Shown piece after piece: positions 43,835 through 52,656 of a stretch of DNA of 64,000 nucleotides. Source of the stretch: Flavobacterium sp. Root901 (GTDB lineage Bacteria > Bacteroidota > Bacteroidia > Flavobacteriales > Flavobacteriaceae); the NCBI RefSeq assembly GCF_001429765.1, contig NZ_LMJB01000008.1, forward strand, positions 126,835 through 190,834, read 5' to 3'. The translations under genes were made by a program, and so were the position numbers. How positions within the stretch are numbered: position 1 is the stretch's first letter; every line of letters begins with the position of its first letter. The notes beneath the pieces were generated by a model. That model worked only from the letters and a program-made list of their open reading frames with translations, searched no databases and was not told where the DNA came from.

Positions 43835-45067
43835 ATGCTATACTATTTATTTGAATATTTTGACAAAACATTAGATTTACCGGGAACGGGAGTATTCCAG
43901 TATATCACTTTTAGATCTGCTTTAGCATTTTTGCTTTCATTGCTTTTGTCAACTATTTATGGTAAAAGGGTGATTAACTTTTTGCGTCGTCAGCAGGTTG
44001 GGGAAACAGTTCGTGAACTTGGTCTTGCTGGTCAGAACGAGAAAGCCGGAACTCCTACAATGGGAGGTTTGATCATCATTTTTGCCACGTTGATTCCGGT
44101 TTTATTGTTTGCAAGACTGCATAACATTTATATCGTACTGCTTATCGTAACTACGTTATGGATGGGAACTATTGGTTTTGTTGACGATTATATCAAAATA
44201 TTTAAAAAAGACAAGCAGGGATTAAAAGGGATTTTTAAAGTTATTGGTCAGGTTGGTCTTGGGATAATAGTTGGTGCCGTTCTCTATTTTAATCCAGCAG
44301 TTACAGTAAGAACAGATACAGGTCGTACAGATGTTTTTAAATCGAATGTAAGCACAACAGTGGTTTTGCCTGCTCCGGTTGAAGAAAAATCGACTGCAAC
44401 TACAATTCCTTTTGTAAAAAACAATGAATTTGATTATGCCGAAGTTTTGTCTTTCATGGGCGACGGATATGAAAAATGGGCTTGGTTAATATTTATTCCG
44501 GTTGTAATTTTTATTATCACGGCAGTTTCAAACGGAGCCAATTTAACAGATGGAATCGATGGCCTCGCCGCCGGGACTTCTGCCGTTTCTGTGCTCGCAC
44601 TCGGAATATTTACATTCGTTTCAGGAAATATCATTTTCTCAAATTATCTGAATATAATGTACATACCCAACTCGGGAGAAATGACGGTATTTATATCTGC
44701 TTTTGTTGGCGCTTTGATTGGTTTTCTTTGGTACAATTCATTTCCGGCATCAGTATTTATGGGAGATACAGGAAGTTTAACCATTGGAGGGATCATCGCT
44801 GTTTTGGCGATTGCAGTCCGAAAAGAAATTCTGATTGTTTTATTCTGTGGTATTTTCCTTGCCGAAAGTGCGTCAGTTATTATACAGGTAACCTATTTTA
44901 AATATACAAAAAAACGTTTTGGTGAAGGCCGAAGAATTTTCCTGATGTCGCCTTTACATCATCATTATCAGAAAAAGGGATATCATGAAAGTAAAATTGT
45001 TACCCGTTTCTGGATTGTTGCCGTAATGTTGGCCATATTATCAATCGTTACTTTAAAATTAAGATAA
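43835..45067 (+). CDS. mraY: Phospho-MurNAc-pentapeptide transferase MraY
   Basis: 410 residues with about ten membrane helices. It makes lipid I. Conserved pieces: KAGTPTMGGLIII, GFVDDYIKIFKKDKQGLKG with catalytic Asp residues, NLTDGIDGLAAGTSAV and FMGDTGSLTIGG, and the HHHYQKKGYHESKIVTRFWI end. Compared with about 360 residues in E. coli, an extra polar segment of roughly 50 residues lies near 155-205 (after YFNPAVTVRTDTG), which appears usual for Bacteroidota. It follows murE by 73 bp. Confidence 0.97.
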   Translation: MLYYLFEYFDKTLDLPGTGVFQYITFRSALAFLLSLLLSTIYGKRVINFLRRQQVGETVRELGLAGQNEKAGTPTMGGLIIIFATLIPVLLFARLHNIYIVLLIVTTLWMGTIGFVDDYIKIFKKDKQGLKGIFKVIGQVGLGIIVGAVLYFNPAVTVRTDTGRTDVFKSNVSTTVVLPAPVEEKSTATTIPFVKNNEFDYAEVLSFMGDGYEKWAWLIFIPVVIFIITAVSNGANLTDGIDGLAAGTSAVSVLALGIFTFVSGNIIFSNYLNIMYIPNSGEMTVFISAFVGALIGFLWYNSFPASVFMGDTGSLTIGGIIAVLAIAVRKEILIVLFCGIFLAESASVIIQVTYFKYTKKRFGEGRRIFLMSPLHHHYQKKGYHESKIVTRFWIVAVMLAILSIVTLKLR

Positions 45068-46399
45068 ATGAGGCTAGTGGTTTTAGGAGGAGGAGAGAGC
45101 GGAGTTGGAACCGCAATCCTGGGGAAGAAGCAGGGATACGATGTTTTTGTATCCGATTTCGGAAAGATAAAAGAAAGCTATAAAGAAGTTCTTATCATTA
45201 ATAAAATTGCCTGGGAAGAAGAACAGCATACCGAAGATTTAATTCTTAATGCTGATGTGGTAATGAAAAGCCCCGGAATTCCGGAAAAATCTCCGATAGT
45301 AAAAAAGCTAATTGCGGCGGGAGTAAAAGTAATTTCGGAAATAGAATTTGCAAAACCTTTTACAGAAGCCTTGACAATTGGAATTACAGGAAGCAACGGG
45401 AAAACGACCACCACAATGCTGACCTATCATTTGCTGAAATCAGCAGGATTAAATGTTGGTCTAGGAGGGAATATCGGAAAAAGCTTTGCCTGGCAGGTCG
45501 CCGAGAATAAATATGATGCCTACGTTCTTGAATTAAGCAGTTTTCAGTTAGACGGAATAATAGATTACCGGCCGGATATTGCAATAATAACCAACATCAG
45601 CCCGGATCATTTAGATCGATATGAATACAAATATGAAAATTATATCAATTCGAAGTTCCGAATAACAATGAACCAAACCGAAAGCGATTATCTTATTTAT
45701 GATGCAGATGATGAAGCAAGCGGAGAATGGTTAAAAAAGAATAAAACAAAAGCAAAATTAATTCCTTTTTCATTGACAAAATCATTCGATGAAGGGGCTT
45801 CTATAAATAACAATAAAATGGAAATAAAGATCAACCAAGAAGAGTTTACAATGGAAACAGAATACATTGCGTTAGAAGGAAAACATAATATGAAAAATGC
45901 AATGGCAGCAAGCTCTGTAGCAAAATTGATGCAAATTAGAAATGCAACAATTCGCGAAAGTTTATCAAATTTTCAAGGTGTAGAACACCGCTTAGAAAAA
46001 GTATTAAAGATTCAGAATGTACAATATATCAACGATTCAAAAGCAACAAATGTAAATGCTACTTTCTTTGCATTAGACAGTATGAACGTTCCAACTGTCT
46101 GGATTGTCGGAGGTGTTGATAAAGGAAATGATTATAACGAATTAATGCCATTAGTTCGTGAAAAAGTAAAAGCTATTATATGCTTAGGAATTGACAACCG
46201 TAAAATTATCGATGCTTTTGGAGCTGTAGTAGATATCATGGTTGAAGTTAATAATATGAACGATGCTGTAAAAACAGCTCAAAAATTAACAGAAAAAGGC
46301 GATGCCGTTTTATTGTCTCCAGCCTGCGCAAGTTTCGATTTATTCGAAAACTACGAAGACAGAGGAAAACAATTTAAACAAGCGGTTCATAACTTGTAA
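45068..46399 (+). CDS. murD: UDP-N-acetylmuramoylalanine--D-glutamate ligase MurD
   Basis: 443 residues, starting 1 bp after mraY. Adds D-glutamate to UDP-MurNAc-L-Ala. The N-terminal nucleotide motif is LGGGESGVGTAIL, the ATP loop GSNGKTTT is at 108-115, NISPDHLDRYEYKYENY and the C-terminal INDSKATNVNATFFALDS carry the substrate contacts. Fits the family in length and motif order. A 24-bp perfect inverted repeat follows it before ftsW. Confidence 0.97.
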   Translation: MRLVVLGGGESGVGTAILGKKQGYDVFVSDFGKIKESYKEVLIINKIAWEEEQHTEDLILNADVVMKSPGIPEKSPIVKKLIAAGVKVISEIEFAKPFTEALTIGITGSNGKTTTTMLTYHLLKSAGLNVGLGGNIGKSFAWQVAENKYDAYVLELSSFQLDGIIDYRPDIAIITNISPDHLDRYEYKYENYINSKFRITMNQTESDYLIYDADDEASGEWLKKNKTKAKLIPFSLTKSFDEGASINNNKMEIKINQEEFTMETEYIALEGKHNMKNAMAASSVAKLMQIRNATIRESLSNFQGVEHRLEKVLKIQNVQYINDSKATNVNATFFALDSMNVPTVWIVGGVDKGNDYNELMPLVREKVKAIICLGIDNRKIIDAFGAVVDIMVEVNNMNDAVKTAQKLTEKGDAVLLSPACASFDLFENYEDRGKQFKQAVHNL

Positions 46400-46402
46400 A
46401 AG

Positions 46403-46463
46403 TTTTGTTTCAAGTTTCAGGTTTCACGTTACAGCAACTTGAAACCTGAAACTTGAAACAAAA
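46403..46463. repeat. Perfect 24-bp inverted repeat between murD and ftsW
   Basis: Arms 46403-46426 and 46440-46463 are exact reverse complements with a 13-nt loop. The arms are built of repeated GTTTCA/TGAAAC blocks. The stem could act as a terminator, an RNA-stability element or a processing site in the middle of the dcw operon; T residues do not follow on the plus strand, so simple termination is less likely. Confidence 0.9.
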
Positions 46464-46489
46464 AGAAGCAAACCTGAAACAAAAACATT

Positions 46490-47809
46490 ATGAAAGAACT
46501 AGTAAACAAATTAAAAGGAGATAGGGTAATATGGTCATTTGTGGCTTTATTGGCGTTATTTTCATTTATGCCTGTTTTTAGCGCGAGTAGTAATCTGGCT
46601 TATATAGGTCACGGTACCGGAAATACATTAGGTTATTTGGTAAAGCATTTGGCTCACGTATGTATTGGTTTCCTGATTATTTACTGGGTTCATAAAGTGC
46701 CATATCATTATTTTAGGGCGATTTCAAAAATTGCGCTTCCGGTGGTTTGGCTTTTATTACTTTATACTTTATTAAAAGGAACTGTAATTGCCGGGGCAAA
46801 TGCAAGCCGTTGGATTCAGGTGCCGTTTATTGGAATCACGTTTCAGACATCAACATTAGCGGCAAGCGTATTATTTATTTATGTAGCGCGTTATCTGTCA
46901 AAAACCAAAGAAGAAAATGAGCCTTTTCAAACATCATTTATTCAGCTTTGGATTCCGGTTTTTATCACTTTGGCATTGATATTACCAGCCAACTTTTCGA
47001 CCACGGCGTTGATATTTGCAATGGTAATGATGCTGACTTTTATTGGTAAGTATCCTTTAAAATATATTGCTTTTATTATTGGTTCCGGAGTAGTAATGCT
47101 GGCATTTTTCCTTTTAATAGCGAAGGCATTTCCTGATTCAAGATTTTTCAGCAGGGTATCTACATGGGAAAGTCGTATTATGAACTTTACGACAGATAAG
47201 CCGGATGAAGATGACTATCAGATTGAAAAAGCAAAAATTGCAATTGCATCCGGAAGATTGGGCGGATTAGGACCAGGAAAAAGTGTTCAGAAGAATTTTT
47301 TACCGCAATCTTCTTCAGATTTTATTTATGCCATTGTAGTGGAAGAATATGGTTTGGTGGGCGGAGTTTCAATTCTTTTATTGTATTTATTACTGCTCTT
47401 CCGATTTGTTATTGCATCACATAAAGCCAATACATTATTTGGAAAATTAGTCGTCGTTGGACTCGGTTTCCCGATGATATTCCAGGCAATGATTAATATG
47501 GCGGTTGCGGTTGAATTGCTTCCGGTAACGGGGCAGACACTTCCGTTGATAAGTTCAGGAGGTAGTTCAATATGGATGACTTGTTTTTCACTTGGAATTA
47601 TTATTAGCGTAACCAAAAAAGACGAAGAAATCGCCGAAGAACAAGAAGAAAAAGAAAGAAGAAAAGAAGCACTTCAAAGATTAATAGATAAAGAACTGGC
47701 GGAGGAAGATCTTCCGATTGATGAAAGAGAAGAAATTTACGAAGAAGAAGCGATGTATTCAATTCAGGATAATTCGAGAAACCCGATGAATGCAGTTTTG
47801 AATAAATAA
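46490..47809 (+). CDS. ftsW: Septal peptidoglycan glycosyltransferase FtsW
   Basis: 439 residues. About ten membrane helices of the SEDS family. Signature segments: GANASRWIQVPFIG, ASGRLGGLGPGKSVQKNFLP, DFIYAIVVEEYGLVGG and the TGQTLPLISSGGSSIW block near the end. It polymerises lipid II at the septum together with the division PBP. An acidic/basic tail of about 60 residues (EEIAEEQEEKERRKEALQRL) extends into the cytoplasm, longer than in E. coli. Confidence 0.96.
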   Translation: MKELVNKLKGDRVIWSFVALLALFSFMPVFSASSNLAYIGHGTGNTLGYLVKHLAHVCIGFLIIYWVHKVPYHYFRAISKIALPVVWLLLLYTLLKGTVIAGANASRWIQVPFIGITFQTSTLAASVLFIYVARYLSKTKEENEPFQTSFIQLWIPVFITLALILPANFSTTALIFAMVMMLTFIGKYPLKYIAFIIGSGVVMLAFFLLIAKAFPDSRFFSRVSTWESRIMNFTTDKPDEDDYQIEKAKIAIASGRLGGLGPGKSVQKNFLPQSSSDFIYAIVVEEYGLVGGVSILLLYLLLLFRFVIASHKANTLFGKLVVVGLGFPMIFQAMINMAVAVELLPVTGQTLPLISSGGSSIWMTCFSLGIIISVTKKDEEIAEEQEEKERRKEALQRLIDKELAEEDLPIDEREEIYEEEAMYSIQDNSRNPMNAVLNK

Positions 47810-47821
47810 TTAAAAACAAAA

Positions 47822-48910
47822 ATGACAAACTATAAATTCATATTAAGCGGAGGCGGAACAGGAGGACATATCTATCCTGCGATTGCGATTGCAAATGAAT
47901 TAAAATTACAGTTTCCTGATGCGGAATTTCTTTTTGTTGGTGCCAAAGATAAAATGGAAATGCAGAAAGTGCCTCAGGCAGGTTATGAAATAAAAGGTCT
48001 TTGGATTGCGGGTTTGCAAAGAAAATTAACCCTGCAGAATATGATGTTTCCTCTGAAACTGGCAACAAGTTTATTGGAATCCAGAAGAATTATTAAAAAA
48101 TTCAAACCTAATGTAGTCATAGGAACGGGCGGTTTCGCAAGCGGACCATTATTGCAGGCTGCAGGTGCTGCGGGAATTCCAACCGTAATTCAGGAACAGA
48201 ATTCTTTTCCGGGGATTACAAACAAATTGCTGAGCAAAAAAGCAAATGCTATTTGTGTCGCTTATGAAAATTTAGAAAGATTTTTTCCAAAAGAGAAAAT
48301 CGTTTTGACAGGAAATCCGGTTCGTCAGGATTTAATTGATATTGATGATAAACGAGATGAAGCAATTGCTTTTTATGGTTTAGATCCAAATAAAAAAACA
48401 TTACTGGTTTTAGGCGGAAGTTTAGGCGCGAGAAGAATCAATCAGTTAATCGAAAAAGAACTGCAAAATTTCCTTTCGCAGGATGTTCAGGTAATCTGGC
48501 AGTGCGGAAAATTATATTTTGAAGATTATAAAAAACACAATCAGCAAAACGTAAGAGTTGTTGATTTTATAGAAAGAATGGATTTTGTTTACGCTGCAGC
48601 CGATGTCATTATTTCAAGAGCAGGTGCGTCATCTGTTTCAGAATTGTGCATTGTGGGGAAACCGGTAATTTTTATTCCGTCGCCCAATGTAGCCGAAGAT
48701 CATCAAACCAAAAACGCACAGGCCATTGTAGAGGCAAAAGGCGCGATTTTGTTGAAAGAATCAGAATTAGACAATGAGTTTAGCATTGTTTTTGAAGCGC
48801 TGCTGAAAGATGATGGAAAACAAAAACAATTAAGTGCAAATATTAAAAAATTAGCAAAACCAAAAGCAACACAAGATATTGTAGCGGAGATTGTGAAGTT
48901 AATTAAGTAA
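47822..48910 (+). CDS. murG: Undecaprenyl-PP-MurNAc-pentapeptide GlcNAc transferase MurG
   Basis: 362 residues. Makes lipid II from lipid I on the cytoplasmic face. N-terminal glycine-rich loop SGGGTGGHIYPAIAIANEL, GTGGFASGPLLQAAGAAGIP, IQEQNSFPGITNKLLSKKAN and the UDP-GlcNAc site SRAGASSVSELCIVGKP. Length and motif order match MurG. It is followed 3 bp later by a small unknown membrane ORF, then murC. Confidence 0.97.
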   Translation: MTNYKFILSGGGTGGHIYPAIAIANELKLQFPDAEFLFVGAKDKMEMQKVPQAGYEIKGLWIAGLQRKLTLQNMMFPLKLATSLLESRRIIKKFKPNVVIGTGGFASGPLLQAAGAAGIPTVIQEQNSFPGITNKLLSKKANAICVAYENLERFFPKEKIVLTGNPVRQDLIDIDDKRDEAIAFYGLDPNKKTLLVLGGSLGARRINQLIEKELQNFLSQDVQVIWQCGKLYFEDYKKHNQQNVRVVDFIERMDFVYAAADVIISRAGASSVSELCIVGKPVIFIPSPNVAEDHQTKNAQAIVEAKGAILLKESELDNEFSIVFEALLKDDGKQKQLSANIKKLAKPKATQDIVAEIVKLIK

Positions 48911-48913
48911 AGA

Positions 48914-49099
48914 GTGGACAACAACTATTTTTATCGAGGTATGATTTTTATTTTGATAGGTGTTGTAGTTATTTGTTACATTTTTTACAAAAGAAAAAGA
49001 AATAAGAATTATAACGATTTGAAAGGCTATATAGGAGGATTTGGATCAATTATTTTGGGATTGTATTTAGTCTTTCAGTCATTCACTGATCAATTTTAA
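48914..49099 (+). CDS. Small two-helix membrane protein inside the dcw cluster
   Basis: 61 residues from a GTG start. Two predicted membrane helices (GMIFILIGVVVICYIFY, about 9-25, and GFGSIILGLYLVFQSFT, about 42-58) are separated by a basic, Asn-rich loop (KRKRNKNYNDLKGYIG). It fits exactly between murG (3-bp gap) and murC (5-bp gap) with no other ORF in the space, and its reading frame is open end to end. No known family is recognised. Position suggests a division or wall role, but it could be a neutral insertion kept by the operon. Confidence 0.7.
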   Translation: MDNNYFYRGMIFILIGVVVICYIFYKRKRNKNYNDLKGYIGGFGSIILGLYLVFQSFTDQF

Positions 49100-49104
49100 T
49101 AAAA

Positions 49105-50454
49105 ATGAATTTAAATCAAATACAAAACGTTTATTTTATTGGTATCGGAGGAATCGGAATGAGTGCTTTGGCCCGCTATTTTAAATATATCGGAAAACAA
49201 GTTTCAGGTTACGATAAAACGCCGTCAATGCTTACTAGTGAATTAATCGAGAGCGGAATTGATATTCATTTTGAAGATAATATTAGTCTGATTCCGAGTG
49301 ATTATTTTGTTGAGAATACACTGGTAATTTTTACACCCGCGGTTCCAAAAACACATTCTGAGTGGAATTATTTTATCGAAAGAAATTATGAAATTAAAAA
49401 GCGTGCCGAGGTTTTAGGAATTATCACCAAAGACACTTTTAGTTTCGCGGTTGCAGGAACGCACGGAAAAACAACAACATCAAGTATTTTAGGTCATATT
49501 CTATACGAAAGCGGAGCAGATGTTACAGCATTTGTGGGCGGAATTGTAGAAAATTACAATTCAAATTTAATTGGAAACGGAAAAACGGTTACTGTTGTAG
49601 AAGCAGATGAATTTGATCGTTCATTTTTACACCTGCATCCAAATATAGCCTGCGTAACGTCTATGGATGCTGATCATTTGGATATTTACGGAACCAGTGA
49701 TGCAATTCAGGCTTCATTTGTTGAATTTGCCTCAAAAGTTGAAGATAAAAGCAAATTGTTTATTACAAAAGAATTGCCTCTTGAAGGTGTTCAATGTGCT
49801 ATAAATGAAGATGCAGTTTATAAAGCATATAATGTTCGAATAGAAGACGGAAGTTATGTTTTTGATGTGCAGACGCCATCAGAAATTATGAAAGATCTTC
49901 GTTTTGGGCTGCCGGGAAAACATAACTTAATGAATGGGTTAATGGCTATTGCGATGGCAAAAACTTTTGGCACCCCAACCGATGCCATTGCAAAAGCTAT
50001 TGCCTCGTTTAACGGAATCAGAAGACGTTTTTCTTATCAGATTAAATCTGAAAAGTTAGTTTATATAGATGATTATGCACATCATCCAACAGAAATAAAT
50101 GCTGTTCATCAGGCAGTTAGGGAATTGTATCCGGGGCGTAAAGTTTTGGCAGTTTTTCAGCCGCATTTATTCAGCAGGACAAGGGATTTTGCCAATGGAT
50201 TTGCAGAAAGCCTCTCTCAGTTTGATGAAGTATTTTTAATGGATATTTATCCGGCACGCGAATTACCGATGGAAGGGATTACATCAGAGTGGCTGTTGGG
50301 TAAAATGACAAATTCGAATAAAAAAATTGTTGCAAAAGAAGATTTATTAGCGGAAATCAAAGCCAGTGATGCGCCAATAATTGTAACAATAGGAGCTGGT
50401 GATATTGGTGAATTGGTACCGTCAATCAAAAAAATGCTAAATGAAAATATTTAA
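49105..50454 (+). CDS. murC: UDP-N-acetylmuramate--L-alanine ligase MurC
   Basis: 449 residues. Adds L-alanine to UDP-MurNAc. Start region VYFIGIGGIGMSALARYFKY, ATP loop AGTHGKTTT (Gly118-Lys122), VEADEFDRSFLHLHPN, and DDYAHHPTEINAVHQAVREL with the C-terminal substrate loop. Normal family length. It overlaps ftsQ by 14 bp. Confidence 0.97.
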   Translation: MNLNQIQNVYFIGIGGIGMSALARYFKYIGKQVSGYDKTPSMLTSELIESGIDIHFEDNISLIPSDYFVENTLVIFTPAVPKTHSEWNYFIERNYEIKKRAEVLGIITKDTFSFAVAGTHGKTTTSSILGHILYESGADVTAFVGGIVENYNSNLIGNGKTVTVVEADEFDRSFLHLHPNIACVTSMDADHLDIYGTSDAIQASFVEFASKVEDKSKLFITKELPLEGVQCAINEDAVYKAYNVRIEDGSYVFDVQTPSEIMKDLRFGLPGKHNLMNGLMAIAMAKTFGTPTDAIAKAIASFNGIRRRFSYQIKSEKLVYIDDYAHHPTEINAVHQAVRELYPGRKVLAVFQPHLFSRTRDFANGFAESLSQFDEVFLMDIYPARELPMEGITSEWLLGKMTNSNKKIVAKEDLLAEIKASDAPIIVTIGAGDIGELVPSIKKMLNENI

Positions 50455-51163
50455 TTGGACAAATATTCGATTAGTACTCATTTTAGGGCTTGTTCTTTTT
50501 TTATATTCTTTCGCACAACACCGAAATGGAGATAGAAAATTAAAAAAATCTATGGTTGTTTTTGTAGGGGAAAATACGCTTTTTGTAAAGCCGGAAATGG
50601 TTAATAAATTGTTGATAGAAAATAAAAGAGACGCTTCCAGTATTAGAAAAGATGAAGTAGATTTGAATAAGATAGAAAAAAACCTTGATACGCAGGACAT
50701 GATTGAGAAGTCAGATGTTTTTGTAAGTATCGATGGTGTTCTGAAAGCGGTAGTAAAACAGAAGACACCAATAGCGCGAGTTTATGATGGTGATCGCTCT
50801 TTTTATATTGACTATGAGGGAAATAAAATGCCTTTGTCAGATAATTTTACGGCGCGTGTTCCGCTTGTTTCAGGGACAATAAATGGAAAAAATAACGAAG
50901 ATTTAGCTGCCCTATTTCGCACAATTTATGACGATGCGTTTTTGAAAAAAAACATCATTGCAATACAAATTATGCCTAATGGCAGCCTAAAAATGTTTAA
51001 TCGAAACTATGATTACTTCATAGATTTTGGTCGTACAATGAATGTTGATAAAAAATTTAGAAACTATAAGGCCTTTTTTCAAAAAGCAGTTTTAGATAGT
51101 TCGTTATATAAATACAGTAAAATTGACCTTAGGTTTACGGAACAAGTAGTTTGCACAAAATAA
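50441..51163 (+). CDS. ftsQ: Cell-division protein FtsQ
   Basis: 240 residues. One N-terminal membrane helix (LVLILGLVLFLYSFAQ) is followed by a POTRA-like region (VFVGENTLFVKPEMVNKLLI, IEKSDVFVSIDGVLKAVVKQ) and a beta domain (YIDYEGNKMPLSDNFTARVP). The sequence is not strongly conserved, but position between murC and ftsA plus topology identify it. FtsQ links the early and late division proteins across the membrane. It overlaps murC by 14 bp. Confidence 0.92.
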   Translation: MKIFNWTNIRLVLILGLVLFLYSFAQHRNGDRKLKKSMVVFVGENTLFVKPEMVNKLLIENKRDASSIRKDEVDLNKIEKNLDTQDMIEKSDVFVSIDGVLKAVVKQKTPIARVYDGDRSFYIDYEGNKMPLSDNFTARVPLVSGTINGKNNEDLAALFRTIYDDAFLKKNIIAIQIMPNGSLKMFNRNYDYFIDFGRTMNVDKKFRNYKAFFQKAVLDSSLYKYSKIDLRFTEQVVCTK

Positions 51164-51169
51164 TAGAAA

Positions 51170-52576
51170 ATGGAAAAAGATAACATTGCAGTAGGTCTAG
51201 ATATTGGAACGACAAAGATAGTTGCCATGATAGGCAAGAAAAATGAGTATGGAAAATTGGAAATTTTGGGTATTGGTAAATCCAAAAGTCTGGGAGTTGC
51301 AAGAGGAGTTGTAAACAACATCACGCAGACTATTCAATCTATCCAGCAGGCAATACTTGAAGCAGAAAATAATTCAGGTTACAAAATAAAAGATGTTGTT
51401 GTAGGGATTGCCGGGCAGCACATCAGAAGTATTCAGCATACAGATTACATCAGCCGTAATAATCCGGAAGAAGTAATTGGAGAGAAAGATATTCAGCTTT
51501 TGATCGATCAGGTAAATAAACTGGCGATGTTACCGGGAGAAGAAATCATTCACGTTTTGCCGCAGGAATTTAAAATCGACGGGCAGTCTGAAATAAAAGA
51601 ACCAATCGGAATGTACGGCGGAAGATTAGAATCCAGTTTTCACGTTGTTGTCGGACAGGCTTCTTCTATCAGAAACGTTGGAAGATGTATTCAGAGTTCC
51701 GGAATCGAATTATCAGGATTGACATTAGAGCCATTAGCATCTGCAGATGCCGTTTTAAGTCAGGAAGAAAAAGAAGCTGGTGTTGCGCTTATCGATATTG
51801 GAGGCGGAACAACAGATTTAGCCATTTTTAAGGACGGAATTATTCGTCATACGGCTGTAATTCCTTTTGGAGGAAATGTAATTACAGATGATATTAAAGA
51901 AGGCTGTTCGATTATCGAAAAACAGGCTGAGCTTTTAAAAATAAAATTCGGATCAGCATGGCCGGGAGAAAATAAAGACAACGAAATTGTTTCTATTCCG
52001 GGTTTAAGAGGAAGAGAACCAAAAGAAATTTCATTAAAAAATCTTTCTAAAATTATTCACGCGCGTGTTGTGGAAATAATAGAACAGGTTTTTGCAGAAA
52101 TCAAAGCTTACGGACACGAAGATCCCCGCAAAAAATTAATTGCCGGAATCGTTCTTACAGGTGGTGGAGCACAATTAAAGCATATTAAGCAGTTAGTGGA
52201 GTACATCACAGGTATGGATACCAGAATTGGATATCCAAATGAACACTTAGCCGGAAACTCAAGCGAAGAAATTTCAAGTCCGTTATTTGCAACAGCTGTT
52301 GGTTTAGTAATGAACAGTATTGAAAACAGTACACAGAGCGCCATTAGAATGGAGGTAGTAAATGAACAGCCAAAAGTTGTTTACAAAAATGTCCCTCCGC
52401 CGGTGCAGCGATACGAAGTTGAAGAAAACTACGTTGAGAAAGTAGAAACTATTGAAGAGCCCAGAGAATTGAAAATAAACAAAGGCGCAGCAGAATCTAC
52501 AGAAACAAAAATTAGAAGATCATTTTTTGATAGATATGTCGATAAAATCAAAGATTTTTTAGACAACGCAGAATAA
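51170..52576 (+). CDS. ftsA: Cell-division protein FtsA
   Basis: 468 residues. Actin-like ATPase that anchors FtsZ to the membrane. ATP-binding motifs: AVGLDIGTTKIVAMIG, ALIDIGGGTTDLAIF and GIVLTGGGAQLKHI. The SHS2-like 1C domain lies in about 85-165. The C-terminus (RRSFFDRYVDKIKDFLDNAE) is an amphipathic membrane-targeting helix, preceded by a linker of about 60 residues. It is 6 bp after ftsQ. Confidence 0.97.
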   Translation: MEKDNIAVGLDIGTTKIVAMIGKKNEYGKLEILGIGKSKSLGVARGVVNNITQTIQSIQQAILEAENNSGYKIKDVVVGIAGQHIRSIQHTDYISRNNPEEVIGEKDIQLLIDQVNKLAMLPGEEIIHVLPQEFKIDGQSEIKEPIGMYGGRLESSFHVVVGQASSIRNVGRCIQSSGIELSGLTLEPLASADAVLSQEEKEAGVALIDIGGGTTDLAIFKDGIIRHTAVIPFGGNVITDDIKEGCSIIEKQAELLKIKFGSAWPGENKDNEIVSIPGLRGREPKEISLKNLSKIIHARVVEIIEQVFAEIKAYGHEDPRKKLIAGIVLTGGGAQLKHIKQLVEYITGMDTRIGYPNEHLAGNSSEEISSPLFATAVGLVMNSIENSTQSAIRMEVVNEQPKVVYKNVPPPVQRYEVEENYVEKVETIEEPRELKINKGAAESTETKIRRSFFDRYVDKIKDFLDNAE

Positions 52577-52656
52577 TAAAAGAGAAGGATTACTTTTTGC
52601 CCCAAGTCAAGAAGTAAAAAATGTACTAAATAAGAATTTTCAAAAAAACCAAAAAG

